A stretch of 36,500 bases of DNA from NCBI GenBank assembly GCA_014879375.1, contig JACSSF010000101.1:1-36500 (forward strand), given 5' to 3'. This document shows, one piece after another, positions 8,845-16,218 of this stretch. The notes beneath the pieces are model-generated. The model was not told the origin of the DNA, did no database searches, and saw nothing but the letters and a program-made list of their open reading frames with translations. Numbering within the stretch: the first letter of the stretch is position 1; every line of letters begins with the position of its first letter. The stretch is from Lysobacteraceae bacterium (GTDB lineage: Bacteria; Pseudomonadota; Gammaproteobacteria; Xanthomonadales; Xanthomonadaceae). A program made the position numbers and the translations under genes.

Positions 8845-9513
8845 ATGGGCGACTGGATCACCCTGCCGACATCCCATGGCCCCGTGCAGGCCTGGCACGC
8901 CATCCCGAATGGGTCGCCGCGTGGCGCGGTGATCGTGGTGCAGGAAATCTTCGGGGCCAACGCGCACATCCGCGCCGTCGCCGAGCGTCTGGCGGATGCC
9001 GGCTTTGTGGCTTTGGCGCCCTCGATGTTCGACCCGGTCCAGCCGGATGCCGACTTCGCATACGACGATGCCGGCATGACGCGCGGCCGGACACTGGCCG
9101 GCGAACTGGGATTCGATGCCGCGGTCGAGATCCTGCGCGCCGCCCAACACTTCCTGACCGGGGACGGCCACCACTGCGCCGTCATCGGATTCTGCTGGGG
9201 TGGCAGCGTGGCGCTGCTCGGCAACACGCGGCTGGCGATGCCGGGCGTTGCCTATTACGGCGCGCGCAGCGTCCCGTTCCTTGGCGAACCGCTGCAGGCA
9301 CCGATGCTGTTCCACTTCGGTGCCGACGATCCACTGGTTCCTGCGGAGGACATCCAGCATCATCGCGCGGCCTACCCGCAAGCCGACGTATTCGTTTACG
9401 AAGGCGCCGGCCATGCGTTCAACCGCGACATCGACCCGCATCATTTCCATCCGGAGGCCGCCCGGCTTGCGTGGCGGCGCACGCTCGACTTCCTGCAGGC
9501 CAACCTCGCATGA
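8845..9513 (+). CDS. Dienelactone hydrolase family alpha/beta hydrolase
   Basis: This 222-residue alpha/beta hydrolase has the full Cys-Asp-His triad of the dienelactone hydrolase family: Cys117 in GFCWGG, Asp162 in GADDPLVP, and His190 in GAGHAFNR. The nucleophile elbow and order match the family. The substrate cannot be read from sequence, and there are no aromatic-degradation genes nearby, so a general carboxylester or lactone hydrolase is more likely than a catabolic role. GGAG lies 6 nt before the ATG. Its stop codon overlaps the HIT gene start (ATGA), making it the first of three tightly coupled genes. It is divergent from rimO. Confidence 0.9.
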   Translation: MGDWITLPTSHGPVQAWHAIPNGSPRGAVIVVQEIFGANAHIRAVAERLADAGFVALAPSMFDPVQPDADFAYDDAGMTRGRTLAGELGFDAAVEILRAAQHFLTGDGHHCAVIGFCWGGSVALLGNTRLAMPGVAYYGARSVPFLGEPLQAPMLFHFGADDPLVPAEDIQHHRAAYPQADVFVYEGAGHAFNRDIDPHHFHPEAARLAWRRTLDFLQANLA

Positions 9514-9947
9514 GCACGTCCTTCGCACTCGATCCCCGCCTTGCCGCCGACACCCACCCGCTCGCCCGCTGGCCCCTGTGCGAGGTGCAATTGATGGACG
9601 ACGCTCGTTATCCGTGGCTGATCCTGGTGCCGCGCATCGCCGATGCCCGCGACCTGATTGACCTGGACGAAGCCGCGCGCCAGCAGTTGCAACAGGAGGT
9701 GGATGTTGCATCGATGGCGCTGCGCAAGGTGCTTGCCCCCGACAAGTTGAATGTCGCCTCGCTCGGCAACGTGGTCGAACAACTGCACGTCCACGTCATC
9801 GCCCGCTTCCGCAACGACGATGCATGGCCCGCGCCGGTCTGGGGCGCGCATCCGCGCCTGCCGCGTAGCGATGCCGCACGCGAAGAACTGATGGGGCGCC
9901 TGCAATCGGCATTCCCCCGCTTCACCTTCCAGGAGCACCCCTTATGA
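9510..9947 (+). CDS. HIT-family protein with Q-x-H-x-H active-site variant
   Basis: From the ATG at 9510, which overlaps the previous stop, this is 145 residues. It belongs to the histidine-triad superfamily of nucleotide hydrolases and transferases. The triad reads QLHVHVIAR: Gln91, His93 and His95 take the places of the three histidines, so the middle (nucleophilic) His93 is kept and the first is Gln. I believe this variant occurs in related proteobacterial HIT proteins, so it need not mean inactivity. The longer start at 9471 in the ORF track runs through the hydrolase gene and is rejected. The downstream small gene also overlaps by ATGA. Confidence 0.87.
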   Translation: MSTSFALDPRLAADTHPLARWPLCEVQLMDDARYPWLILVPRIADARDLIDLDEAARQQLQQEVDVASMALRKVLAPDKLNVASLGNVVEQLHVHVIARFRNDDAWPAPVWGAHPRLPRSDAAREELMGRLQSAFPRFTFQEHPL

Positions 9948-10240
9948 AGACCTTGATCGCCACGCTGGCACTGGCCGCCTGTCTTGCCGCGTTGCCTGCG
10001 CAAGCGAGCCCGTTCGGCAAGTCGCCGGAGAAATCCGCGGCCGAGGCCGCCAGCCAGCAGCTGCAGGCGGTCACTATCTGGGTCGATGCCAGTTGGGGTT
10101 TCCGCAACCAAGGCGCCGCGAACGACCTCAGCGCCGCACATCGCGCCTTTTACCAACGCGGCTATCGGGTGGTGAGCGTCGATCCCTACATCGAGAACGG
10201 CGACCTGCAGGGCTTCTTCGTTACCTACGAAAAGCGCTGA
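9944..10240 (+). CDS. Small exported protein of unknown function
   Basis: This is a 98-residue protein I do not recognise. The first 21 residues form a clear signal peptide ending in AQA, with signal peptidase I cleavage predicted before SPFGK. LAAC at residues 10-13 resembles a lipobox, but the preceding hydrophobic stretch is very short, so lipoprotein processing is less likely. The mature part has no cysteine and contains aromatic motifs (TIWVDASWGF, YRVVSVDPYIENG). A good AGGAG lies 9 nt upstream of the ATG, and the start overlaps the HIT stop. It is the third gene of a coupled trio and probably periplasmic. Confidence 0.75.
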   Translation: MKTLIATLALAACLAALPAQASPFGKSPEKSAAEAASQQLQAVTIWVDASWGFRNQGAANDLSAAHRAFYQRGYRVVSVDPYIENGDLQGFFVTYEKR

Positions 10241-10259
10241 GGCCAACGAACGCAGCGGC

Positions 10260-10451
10260 TCAGATCACACCGCGCTTCTTCTCAAGCAGCCAGTAACCGA
10301 TGCCGCCAGCGGCGCCGACCCCGAGCGAGATCAGCCAGCCGGCATCGGCCAGCCATCGCACCAGCACCGTGACGATCAGGCCCACCACCACGAACTGGCT
10401 GTAACGCCACGGGCTCTCGCGAAAGCTGCGACCGACGTTGTTCGGATCCAT
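10260..10451 (-). CDS. Small inner-membrane protein, unknown function
   Basis: From the ATG at 10451 this is 63 residues. It has two hydrophobic stretches (FVVVGLIVTVLVRWL and the Gly-rich LISLGVGAAGGIGYWLL) and a basic C-terminus KKRGVI. It may be one of the small DUF-type membrane proteins common in Xanthomonadaceae; I cannot name the family with certainty. GAGGA lies 6 nt before this ATG, which is better placed than for the GTG at 10454. That ribosome binding site overlaps the dcd stop codon (TGAGGA), so the gene is translationally tied to dcd. It converges with the small exported protein 19 bp away. Confidence 0.75.
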   Translation of the reverse strand: MDPNNVGRSFRESPWRYSQFVVVGLIVTVLVRWLADAGWLISLGVGAAGGIGYWLLEKKRGVI

Positions 10452-10460
10452 CACGATTCC

Positions 10461-11033
10461 TCAGGTCTTGGGCAGGGTGACGCCGATCTGGCCCTGGTAC
10501 TTGCCGCCACGGTCGCGGTAACTGGTCTCGCAGACATCGTCCGCGTCCGACTGGAAGAACAGCATCTGCGCGACGCCTTCGTTCGCGTAGATGCGCGCCG
10601 GTAGCGGCGTGGTGTTGGAAAACTCCAGCGTCACGTGGCCTTCCCACTCTGGCTCGAGCGGGGTGACATTGACGATGATGCCGCAGCGCGCGTACGTGCT
10701 CTTGCCCAGGCACACCACCAGCGTGTCGCGCGGGATGCGGAAATACTCCACCGTGCGCGCCAGCGCGAAGCTGTTGGGCGGGATGATGCAGACGTCCGAT
10801 TCGATGTCGACGAAGCTACCTTCGTCGAAGTGCTTGGGATCGACGATAGTCGAGTTGATGTTGGTGAACACCTTGAATTCACGCGCGCAGCGCACGTCGT
10901 AGCCGTAGCTGGAGGTGCCGTAGCTGACGATGCGCTCGCCGTTGACTTGCTTGACCTGCCCGGCCTCGAACGGCTCGATCATGGCTTTTTCTTCGGCCAT
11001 GCGGCGGATCCAGCGGTCGCTCTTGATGCTCAT
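10461..11033 (-). CDS. dcd: dCTP deaminase
   Basis: Dcd deaminates dCTP to dUTP, feeding dTTP synthesis. The 190-residue sequence is close to the usual length of about 190. It shows SYGYDVR in the N-terminal half, the central region [20 protein letters not shown], then the catalytic glutamate segment [12 protein letters not shown], and the C-terminal nucleotide lid [11 protein letters not shown]. It lies 48 bp downstream of mrp and its stop overlaps the ribosome binding site of the small membrane protein gene, so mrp, dcd and that gene probably form one operon. Confidence 0.96.
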   Translation of the reverse strand: MSIKSDRWIRRMAEEKAMIEPFEAGQVKQVNGERIVSYGTSSYGYDVRCAREFKVFTNINSTIVDPKHFDEGSFVDIESDVCIIPPNSFALARTVEYFRIPRDTLVVCLGKSTYARCGIIVNVTPLEPEWEGHVTLEFSNTTPLPARIYANEGVAQMLFFQSDADDVCETSYRDRGGKYQGQIGVTLPKT

Positions 11034-11081
11034 CGATATCCCGGCTCTGGTGGTGAAGGGCGATTGTAAGGGTTGCCAGCC

Positions 11082-11924
11082 TCAGACCAGCGAGGCGGCG
11101 ATCGGCATCGACGCGCGTGGGCGCTTGGCCAGTTCCTGCAGCAAGCGTTCGGCGGCGGCGCGATAAGCCTGCGCCACTGGCGAATCGGGCTCGGCGACGA
11201 CGACCGGCACGCCGGCATCGCCCCGCTCGCGGATGCGGATGTCGAGCGGCAAGGCGCCCAGCACCGGCACGCCGTAACGCGCAGCCATGCGCTCGCCGCC
11301 ACCCGTGCCGAAGACATGTTCGGCATGGCCGCAATTCGTGCAGACGTGCACCGCCATGTTCTCGATCAGGCCCAGCACCGGCACCTCGACCTTCTCGAAC
11401 ATCTTCACCGCCTTGCCGGCATCGAGCGTGGCGATGTCCTGCGGCGTGGTCACCACCACCGCCCCCGCGACCGGGATCTTCTGCGACAGGGTGAGCTGGA
11501 TGTCGCCCGTGCCCGGCGGCAGGTCGATGATCAGGATGTCGAGATCGCCCCAGCGGGTGTCGTTGAACAGCTGCATGAGGGCCGATGTCGCCATCGGGCC
11601 GCGCCAGATCATCGGCGTGTCCTGGTCGACCAGCACTCCAATCGACATCGCCTCGATGCCGTGCCCGCGCATCGGCTCGATCGTCTTGCCGTCCGGGCTG
11701 TCCGGCTTGCCCTCGATGCCCAGCATCGCCGGGACGCTGGGCCCGTAGATGTCCGCGTCCAGCACGCCCACCCGCAGGCCGGACTGCATGAGCGCCGCGG
11801 CCAGGTTCACCGCCGTGGTCGATTTGCCCACCCCGCCCTTGCCGGAGCCGACCGCGATGACGTTGCGGATGCCAGGGTGCAGCGGCAGGTCGCGTTGGAC
11901 GGCGTGGGGGGTGAGTGCAGGCAT
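11082..11924 (-). CDS. mrp: Iron-sulfur cluster carrier ATPase Mrp/ApbC
   Basis: Mrp/ApbC is a cytoplasmic P-loop ATPase that carries [4Fe-4S] clusters to apo-proteins. The 280-residue sequence has the deviant Walker A GSGKGGVGKST (26-36), DADIYGPS (switch region), IIDLPPGTGD, and the cluster-binding CTNC motif (Cys195, Cys198). It lacks the N-terminal MIP18/DUF59 domain found in longer Mrp proteins, which explains its short length. dcd follows 48 bp downstream. In E. coli this gene is divergent from metG; here metG lies about 8.9 kb away across an accessory block. Confidence 0.95.
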   Translation of the reverse strand: MPALTPHAVQRDLPLHPGIRNVIAVGSGKGGVGKSTTAVNLAAALMQSGLRVGVLDADIYGPSVPAMLGIEGKPDSPDGKTIEPMRGHGIEAMSIGVLVDQDTPMIWRGPMATSALMQLFNDTRWGDLDILIIDLPPGTGDIQLTLSQKIPVAGAVVVTTPQDIATLDAGKAVKMFEKVEVPVLGLIENMAVHVCTNCGHAEHVFGTGGGERMAARYGVPVLGALPLDIRIRERGDAGVPVVVAEPDSPVAQAYRAAAERLLQELAKRPRASMPIAASLV

Positions 11925-12193
11925 GGCATCGTTTGAGGGCTCGGGATGGGTAGTTTAATGCCCAGTCCAGATGCTGGTTTCAACCTGATTCTCTTGCGTT
12001 TCTACCGATTCCAGCCCTCCATTCGGCTCGCTCCAAGCAATTCGAAGCCCCATATGAAGAAAAAGTATGGCGACCTGGTGAATTTGTTGTTAATTTCACG
12101 TTTCCGGCCACGGCCGGCTTTGCAGTTGCCTGGTACCAAAGTCGCTAGTCAAAATTTTTAGGGGGATCAATGGCTGTTTTCTGGGGAGAAACA
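11925..12193. other. Intergenic leader region between mrp and the first TonB-dependent receptor
   Basis: This 269-bp gap is clearly more AT-rich than its surroundings. It should hold divergent promoters for mrp and the receptor, but I see no pair of convincing hexamers. A perfect dyad CCGGCC-AC-GGCCGG sits at 12104-12117; it is not followed by a T-run. The receptor ribosome binding site GGGGAG is at 12183-12188. A short open frame (MKKKYGDLV..., 12054-12161) lacks a ribosome binding site and is not called. Confidence 0.6.
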
Positions 12194-15151
12194 ATGGCTA
12201 TACAAAACAACGCGCGCCTCAACCGCAGGGCACTGACGCTGGCACTTGCCACCGCATTGCTTGTACCGGCGGGAGGCGTACTCGCTCAAGACACCAATAC
12301 GTCTACGTCTGAGGAAAACACCGAGACAACGCAATCTCAGACTTCGAGTACCAGTCAATCCCAGTCTTCGAAGACGATCGACAAGGTGACGGTGACGGGT
12401 TCGCGCATCAAGCGCTCGGACATCGAAGGTCCCGCACCCATCACGGTGATCACTGCGGAGGAAATCCAGGCCACTGGCCTCAACACCATCTATGAGGTCC
12501 TCAACACCCTCACCCAGAACACCGGCGATGTCGACAACGACATAAATCCCAGCAGCTGGACGCCGAACGGCGCATTCATCAACCTGCGTGCCATGGGTCC
12601 GGGCTACACGCTGGTCCTGGTCAATGGTCGCCGCATGGCGGATTACCCACTGTCGTATCGCGGCGCATCCAACGCAGTCAGCACCAGCAGCATTCCGTCG
12701 GGTGCCGTCGAGCGCATCGAAATCCTCTCCGGCGGTGCATCTGCCATTTACGGCTCCGATGCGGTTGCCGGCGTCGTGAACATCATCACCAAGGAAAATT
12801 ACGAAGGCGACCAGTTCCGCATCAAGGGCGGCGGCACCATTGACGGTGGTGGCGACAACTTCACGCTGCAATGGACCGGTGGACGCAGCGGCGACAAGTG
12901 GTCGATCACCTATGGCGCCGACTACTTCTATCGCAAGCCGATCATGGCAAGCCAGCGCGACTTCATGGACTCGTACTACGACAACCCTGCCTTCGCGGGG
13001 CGGGAAGAGTTCGTGAACAACCCGGCCACGGGCATTCGCGCTTATCGGTACGCACGGTCTTCCACTCGCCCCGGCCTGCCGGGTGTGCCAGCTACCGCAA
13101 ATTACTGGATCGATGCGAGCGGCAACCTGGTCCCGAGCCTCCCGACCGAGGCCACTGGCGCAGGCTTGGCCGCCCTTCAGCACAATTGCGGCATGTTCGG
13201 TGTCTTCGAGCCCTTCAACTCGTCGGCGACCATCAGCAACGACAGGCCCAACCAATGTGGCTATTTCGGACAGCCTGCCACCCAGACCATTCAAAGCAAA
13301 TACGACCGCTTGGGCGCCTTCGTTTCAGGCTCGTATAACTTTGAAAATGGCATGCAGCTCTACGGTCAGTTCCTTGGCACCAAACTGAGCAGCATGACCG
13401 CCAGCAGCACGCGCTTTCTGCAGCCAGCAGGCGGTTACTCCACCAGCCCGCTTGGCCTCATCTACCATCTTCGCTACCTGACGCCGGACGAGATCGGTTC
13501 GCCGCAACGGATCCTGCATGATGAGCGCTCGTTCAACTTGGCCGGCGGCTTGCGCGGCACGATCTGGAACGACAAGTTCGATTGGGACTTCGGTGTTGCT
13601 CACTCACGTTTCGAATACGAAGGCAAGCGCCCATGGCTGCTCACCGGTCCGTTCTATGACTACTTCTTCGGTGGTCAGCCACAACGTGCTCCGACTGGCG
13701 TCTACAATGCGTATTCGTATTTCCCGAATTACAACGAAGAGTATTTGAAGCGCTGGCTGACACCCATCACGCCCGAAATCTATCGCTCTTTTGCCGACGA
13801 CCTGGTCACGACGGGCGACTCGCAAAGCTCGCAAGTCAACCTGACCGTGGGCGGCGATCTGTTCGATCTGCCGGCAGGCACGGTGGGCATGGCAGCCGTA
13901 CTGGAATGGGGCAGGCAGAAATACGACAATCGCCCTGACGTCCGTACGACGACCGACTATACGGGTTACGACAAGGCGATGGGCCTAACCAGTACCCGCG
14001 GCGCTGGCGAGCGTGATCGCTGGGCGGCGGGTGTGGAGTTCAGCATCCCGATCTTCAAGAACCTCAACCTAAGCCTGGCCGGTCGTCACGACGACATCGA
14101 CGGCATGGCTGAGGCCGCCAACACATGGTCGGCGGGCCTGGAGTTCCGCCCGTTCAGCAATCTCCTGCTGCGCGGCAACTACGCCACAAGTTACCGTGCG
14201 CCGGACATGGCCTATGTGTTCGCCCAGGAATCGGGCGGCTACTACAGCGTCGTCGATTACTACCGCTGCCGTCGCGACGGCTTGACCCCGACTTCGGGCA
14301 CTGGCAACCCCTGCTCCAGCAGCGCCAACCCCAACCTGAGTGCTTATTCGTATCAGGTGTTCGGTCTGCGCGAAGGCAGCCAGGACTTGGGCCCGGAAAA
14401 AGGCAAGTCCTATACCGCCGGACTGGTCTGGGACATCATCGATGGCATGTCGATTTCGGTCGATTACTACAACATCGAGCTCAAGGGCAAGGTCGCATTC
14501 CTCAGCAGCGTATACATGCTGCGTACCGAAGCGGACTGCCGCCTCGGCCAGACCGAGGAAGGCACACCCGTCGACGTGAATTCCCCGCAATGCCGGGAGT
14601 TCCTCCAGATCGTCGAGCGCAATCCCGACACGGAGCAACGGATCAACACGTTCTCGGTCTATCCGTACAACCAGTCGTTCTCCGAAACCGCCGGCGTCGA
14701 CACGGCGTGGAATTATCGTTTCAGCAATCGCTTCGGTGATTTTGCATTGAGCGCTGGCCACACCATCGTCACCAAGCTGCGCGACCAGGAATTCCCCGGC
14801 AGTACCGTGATCGACCGCCGCATCAACCGGCAGTACTTCGACTTCCGCAGTCGTGCCAACTGGAGCATGAGCTGGAGCAAGAATGGTTGGAGCACGTACC
14901 TGGGCGGCTATCGCCTGGGCTCACTGCCCAACTGGGCCGAGGATAACCGTATTGGTCCCTTCATCGTGTGGAATGGCAGTATCAGCAAGGCCATTACCAG
15001 TCAGTTGCAGATCGGCTTCCAGGTCTCCAACCTGTTTGGTGCCCGTCCGCCGCGTGATGATTCCTTCGACAGCTACCCCTATTTCTGGCGTAGCTATCAG
15101 GCTGGTGCCATCGGCCGCCAGTTTGGTGCGGACCTGACTTACAAGTTCTGA
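12194..15151 (+). CDS. TonB-dependent outer-membrane receptor (first of two paralogues)
   Basis: From the ATG at 12194 (GGAG 5 nt upstream) the protein has 985 residues. Residues 1-31 are a signal peptide. Residues about 32-60 are a low-complexity Gln/Ser/Thr/Glu linker. The TonB box region is DKVTVTGSRI. The plug follows (ITVITAEEIQATGLNTI; VERIEILSGGASAIYGSDAV), then a large beta-barrel ending in YKF, the terminal aromatic expected for barrel insertion. There is no STN signalling domain, so this is a transporter-type receptor; the ligand is unknown. Exactly six cysteines occur, in three spaced pairs matching those of the second receptor. The 12170 start lacks a well-spaced ribosome binding site. 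A strong terminator follows. Confidence 0.93.
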   Translation: MAIQNNARLNRRALTLALATALLVPAGGVLAQDTNTSTSEENTETTQSQTSSTSQSQSSKTIDKVTVTGSRIKRSDIEGPAPITVITAEEIQATGLNTIYEVLNTLTQNTGDVDNDINPSSWTPNGAFINLRAMGPGYTLVLVNGRRMADYPLSYRGASNAVSTSSIPSGAVERIEILSGGASAIYGSDAVAGVVNIITKENYEGDQFRIKGGGTIDGGGDNFTLQWTGGRSGDKWSITYGADYFYRKPIMASQRDFMDSYYDNPAFAGREEFVNNPATGIRAYRYARSSTRPGLPGVPATANYWIDASGNLVPSLPTEATGAGLAALQHNCGMFGVFEPFNSSATISNDRPNQCGYFGQPATQTIQSKYDRLGAFVSGSYNFENGMQLYGQFLGTKLSSMTASSTRFLQPAGGYSTSPLGLIYHLRYLTPDEIGSPQRILHDERSFNLAGGLRGTIWNDKFDWDFGVAHSRFEYEGKRPWLLTGPFYDYFFGGQPQRAPTGVYNAYSYFPNYNEEYLKRWLTPITPEIYRSFADDLVTTGDSQSSQVNLTVGGDLFDLPAGTVGMAAVLEWGRQKYDNRPDVRTTTDYTGYDKAMGLTSTRGAGERDRWAAGVEFSIPIFKNLNLSLAGRHDDIDGMAEAANTWSAGLEFRPFSNLLLRGNYATSYRAPDMAYVFAQESGGYYSVVDYYRCRRDGLTPTSGTGNPCSSSANPNLSAYSYQVFGLREGSQDLGPEKGKSYTAGLVWDIIDGMSISVDYYNIELKGKVAFLSSVYMLRTEADCRLGQTEEGTPVDVNSPQCREFLQIVERNPDTEQRINTFSVYPYNQSFSETAGVDTAWNYRFSNRFGDFALSAGHTIVTKLRDQEFPGSTVIDRRINRQYFDFRSRANWSMSWSKNGWSTYLGGYRLGSLPNWAEDNRIGPFIVWNGSISKAITSQLQIGFQVSNLFGARPPRDDSFDSYPYFWRSYQAGAIGRQFGADLTYKF

Positions 15152-15174
15152 TCACAGCCCTTGTAGGCACAAAG

Positions 15175-15200
15175 AAGCCCGGCATCTGCCGGGCTTTTTT
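15175..15200 (+). terminator. Intrinsic terminator of the first TonB-dependent receptor
   Basis: AAGCCCGGCA (15175-15184) pairs with TGCCGGGCTT (15187-15196), followed by a run of T to 15200. This GC-rich stem with a U-tract, 23 bp after the stop codon, is a textbook rho-independent terminator. The A residues before the stem are too few for a good terminator in the other direction. Confidence 0.92.
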
Positions 15201-15501
15201 GTTTGTCATCCCCGTTCTGTCTGCACAAATTATTCAATCCTCTTCACCGCATGGTTTTTTGCATGCTTGCGGTCCCGGGAGTCCCTTTGCCTTGGGACAG
15301 GCGACTTCACAAACCCTTGTGAATTGGCCGGTCTGATGAATTGGCCGGACTGAGTGGTCAACAAGCCGGTCTGCCTGCCTGTATCCAGATCAATCTCGTC
15401 TGAATTGCTGCACCGCAGCTTTCACCGTTCGCCGGCGGATGGGATATAACGGGCACGTCCGATGGCAATGGCCACCGGTGAGCCTCAATTAGGAGAGACA
15501 C
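15201..15501. other. Gene-free spacer between receptor 1 and the DUF2147 gene
   Basis: With the terminator this makes a 350-bp stretch without a credible gene. It contains a 17-bp tandem repeat (15320-15353) and a candidate promoter for the downstream gene: TATAAC at about 15445, preceded 18 bp upstream by TTCACC. The ribosome binding site AGGAG is just before the ATG at 15502. Short open frames (for example one of about 23 codons near 15250) have no ribosome binding site. No tRNA or recognised small RNA was seen. Confidence 0.6.
15320..15353. repeat. Two-copy 17-bp tandem direct repeat
   Basis: TGAATTGGCCGGTCTGA (15320-15336) is followed immediately by TGAATTGGCCGGACTGA (15337-15353), differing at one position. 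Each unit contains the palindrome TTGGCCGG/GGCC core. It could be a regulator-binding array or a small duplication left by slippage. A third partial unit (GCCGGTCTG) occurs close downstream near 15365-15373. Confidence 0.8.
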
Positions 15502-15939
15502 ATGCGCAAGACGTTGTTTGCACTGGCCATTGGCCTCGCCGCCATGCCGATGTTGGCACTGGCCCAGCAGTCGGCCGTGGGCAAGTGGAAGACCATCGAT
15601 GACGAAACCGGCAAGGTGAAGTCGATCGTCGAAATCACCCAGGCCACCAATGGCACGTTGCAGGGTCGTGTGATCGAGATCCTGCAGTCCGACCACGGCC
15701 CCAACCCCACCTGCGACAAGTGCTCAGGCGCCAACAAGGGCAAGCCGATCAAGGGCATGACCATCCTGTGGGGCCTGCGTCCCGATGGTGCGGGCAAATG
15801 GGCCGGCGGCACCGTGCTGGATCCCGCCAAGGGCAAGACCTACAAGTCCAAGCTCGAGATCAAGGATGGCGGCAAGAAGCTCGGGATGTCAGGGTGCGTT
15901 GCCTTCATCTGCCGCGAGCAGACATGGGTCCGCAACTGA
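15502..15939 (+). CDS. DUF2147 family exported protein
   Basis: The 145-residue protein has a signal peptide (residues 1-21, cleavage after ALA) and the DUF2147 fold, a lipocalin-like barrel: VGKWKTIDDETGKVKS opening, IKGMTILWGL in the middle and CREQTWVRN at the end. Paired cysteines (CDKC; GCVAFIC) could form disulfides in the periplasm. DUF2147 proteins are widespread in proteobacteria and have no settled function; small-molecule or lipid binding is a common guess. AGGAGAG sits well before the ATG. It lies between two TonB-dependent receptors with its own terminator, so it is probably monocistronic. Confidence 0.88.
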   Translation: MRKTLFALAIGLAAMPMLALAQQSAVGKWKTIDDETGKVKSIVEITQATNGTLQGRVIEILQSDHGPNPTCDKCSGANKGKPIKGMTILWGLRPDGAGKWAGGTVLDPAKGKTYKSKLEIKDGGKKLGMSGCVAFICREQTWVRN

Positions 15940-15971
15940 TCGCCAGATGCTTGGATTCCATTGGCATCAAC

Positions 15972-15997
15972 AAACCCCGCTTATCAGCGGGGTTTTT
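15972..15997 (+). terminator. Intrinsic terminator of the DUF2147 gene
   Basis: AAACCCCGC (15972-15980) pairs with GCGGGGTTT (15987-15995) around a 6-nt loop, followed by further T residues. It lies 33 bp after the DUF2147 stop codon and separates it from the second receptor. Confidence 0.9.
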
Positions 15998-16218
15998 ATG
16001 TGCTCTACCAAAGCAAAAATGCTTTTGTTCTTAACAGCTGAATCTGATGATTCATATCGATACCGATCTAAATAATTGATCCTCTCTATTGATATTGGTG
16101 TTTTCGTTTTCTGAACAGGGGGTTGCTTGTTAGGAAAGTGTTACTCTCCCGGGTCAGTCGTGTCCGGCCTTTTGAGCAGGGCGTGCACGCAGTTATGACA
16201 GCCAAGGAGATGAACTGA
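15998..16218. other. AT-rich leader and presumed promoter region of receptor 2
   Basis: From about 16000 to 16115 the composition drops sharply below that of the window, with A/T tracts (CAAAGCAAAAATGCTTTTG; CTAAATAATTGATCC; TATTGATATTGG). Such a patch is expected for a regulated promoter, but I cannot fix a -35/-10 pair with confidence. AAGGAG lies 9 nt before the receptor ATG. An open frame crossing the preceding terminator (to 16075) is not credible. Confidence 0.55.

Noticed and set aside
8770-9711. N-terminal extension of the rimO frame giving a 757-residue ORF
   Set aside because: The extra frame is antisense to the dienelactone hydrolase and HIT genes, which have intact motifs, and the canonical RimO start is at 8769.
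12104-12117. CCGGCC-AC-GGCCGG dyad as a terminator
   Set aside because: The loop is too small as drawn and no T-run follows; no gene ends just upstream on the plus strand.
11946-12161. 71-codon ORF before the first receptor, including an internal MKKKYGDLV start
   Set aside because: No ribosome binding site at either start and no signal or motif; it lies in the AT-rich leader where open frames arise by chance. I considered it as a precursor peptide for the sulfotransferase and found no support.
15785-16075. 96-codon ORF overlapping DUF2147 and its terminator
   Set aside because: It reads out of frame through DUF2147 and across a strong intrinsic terminator.
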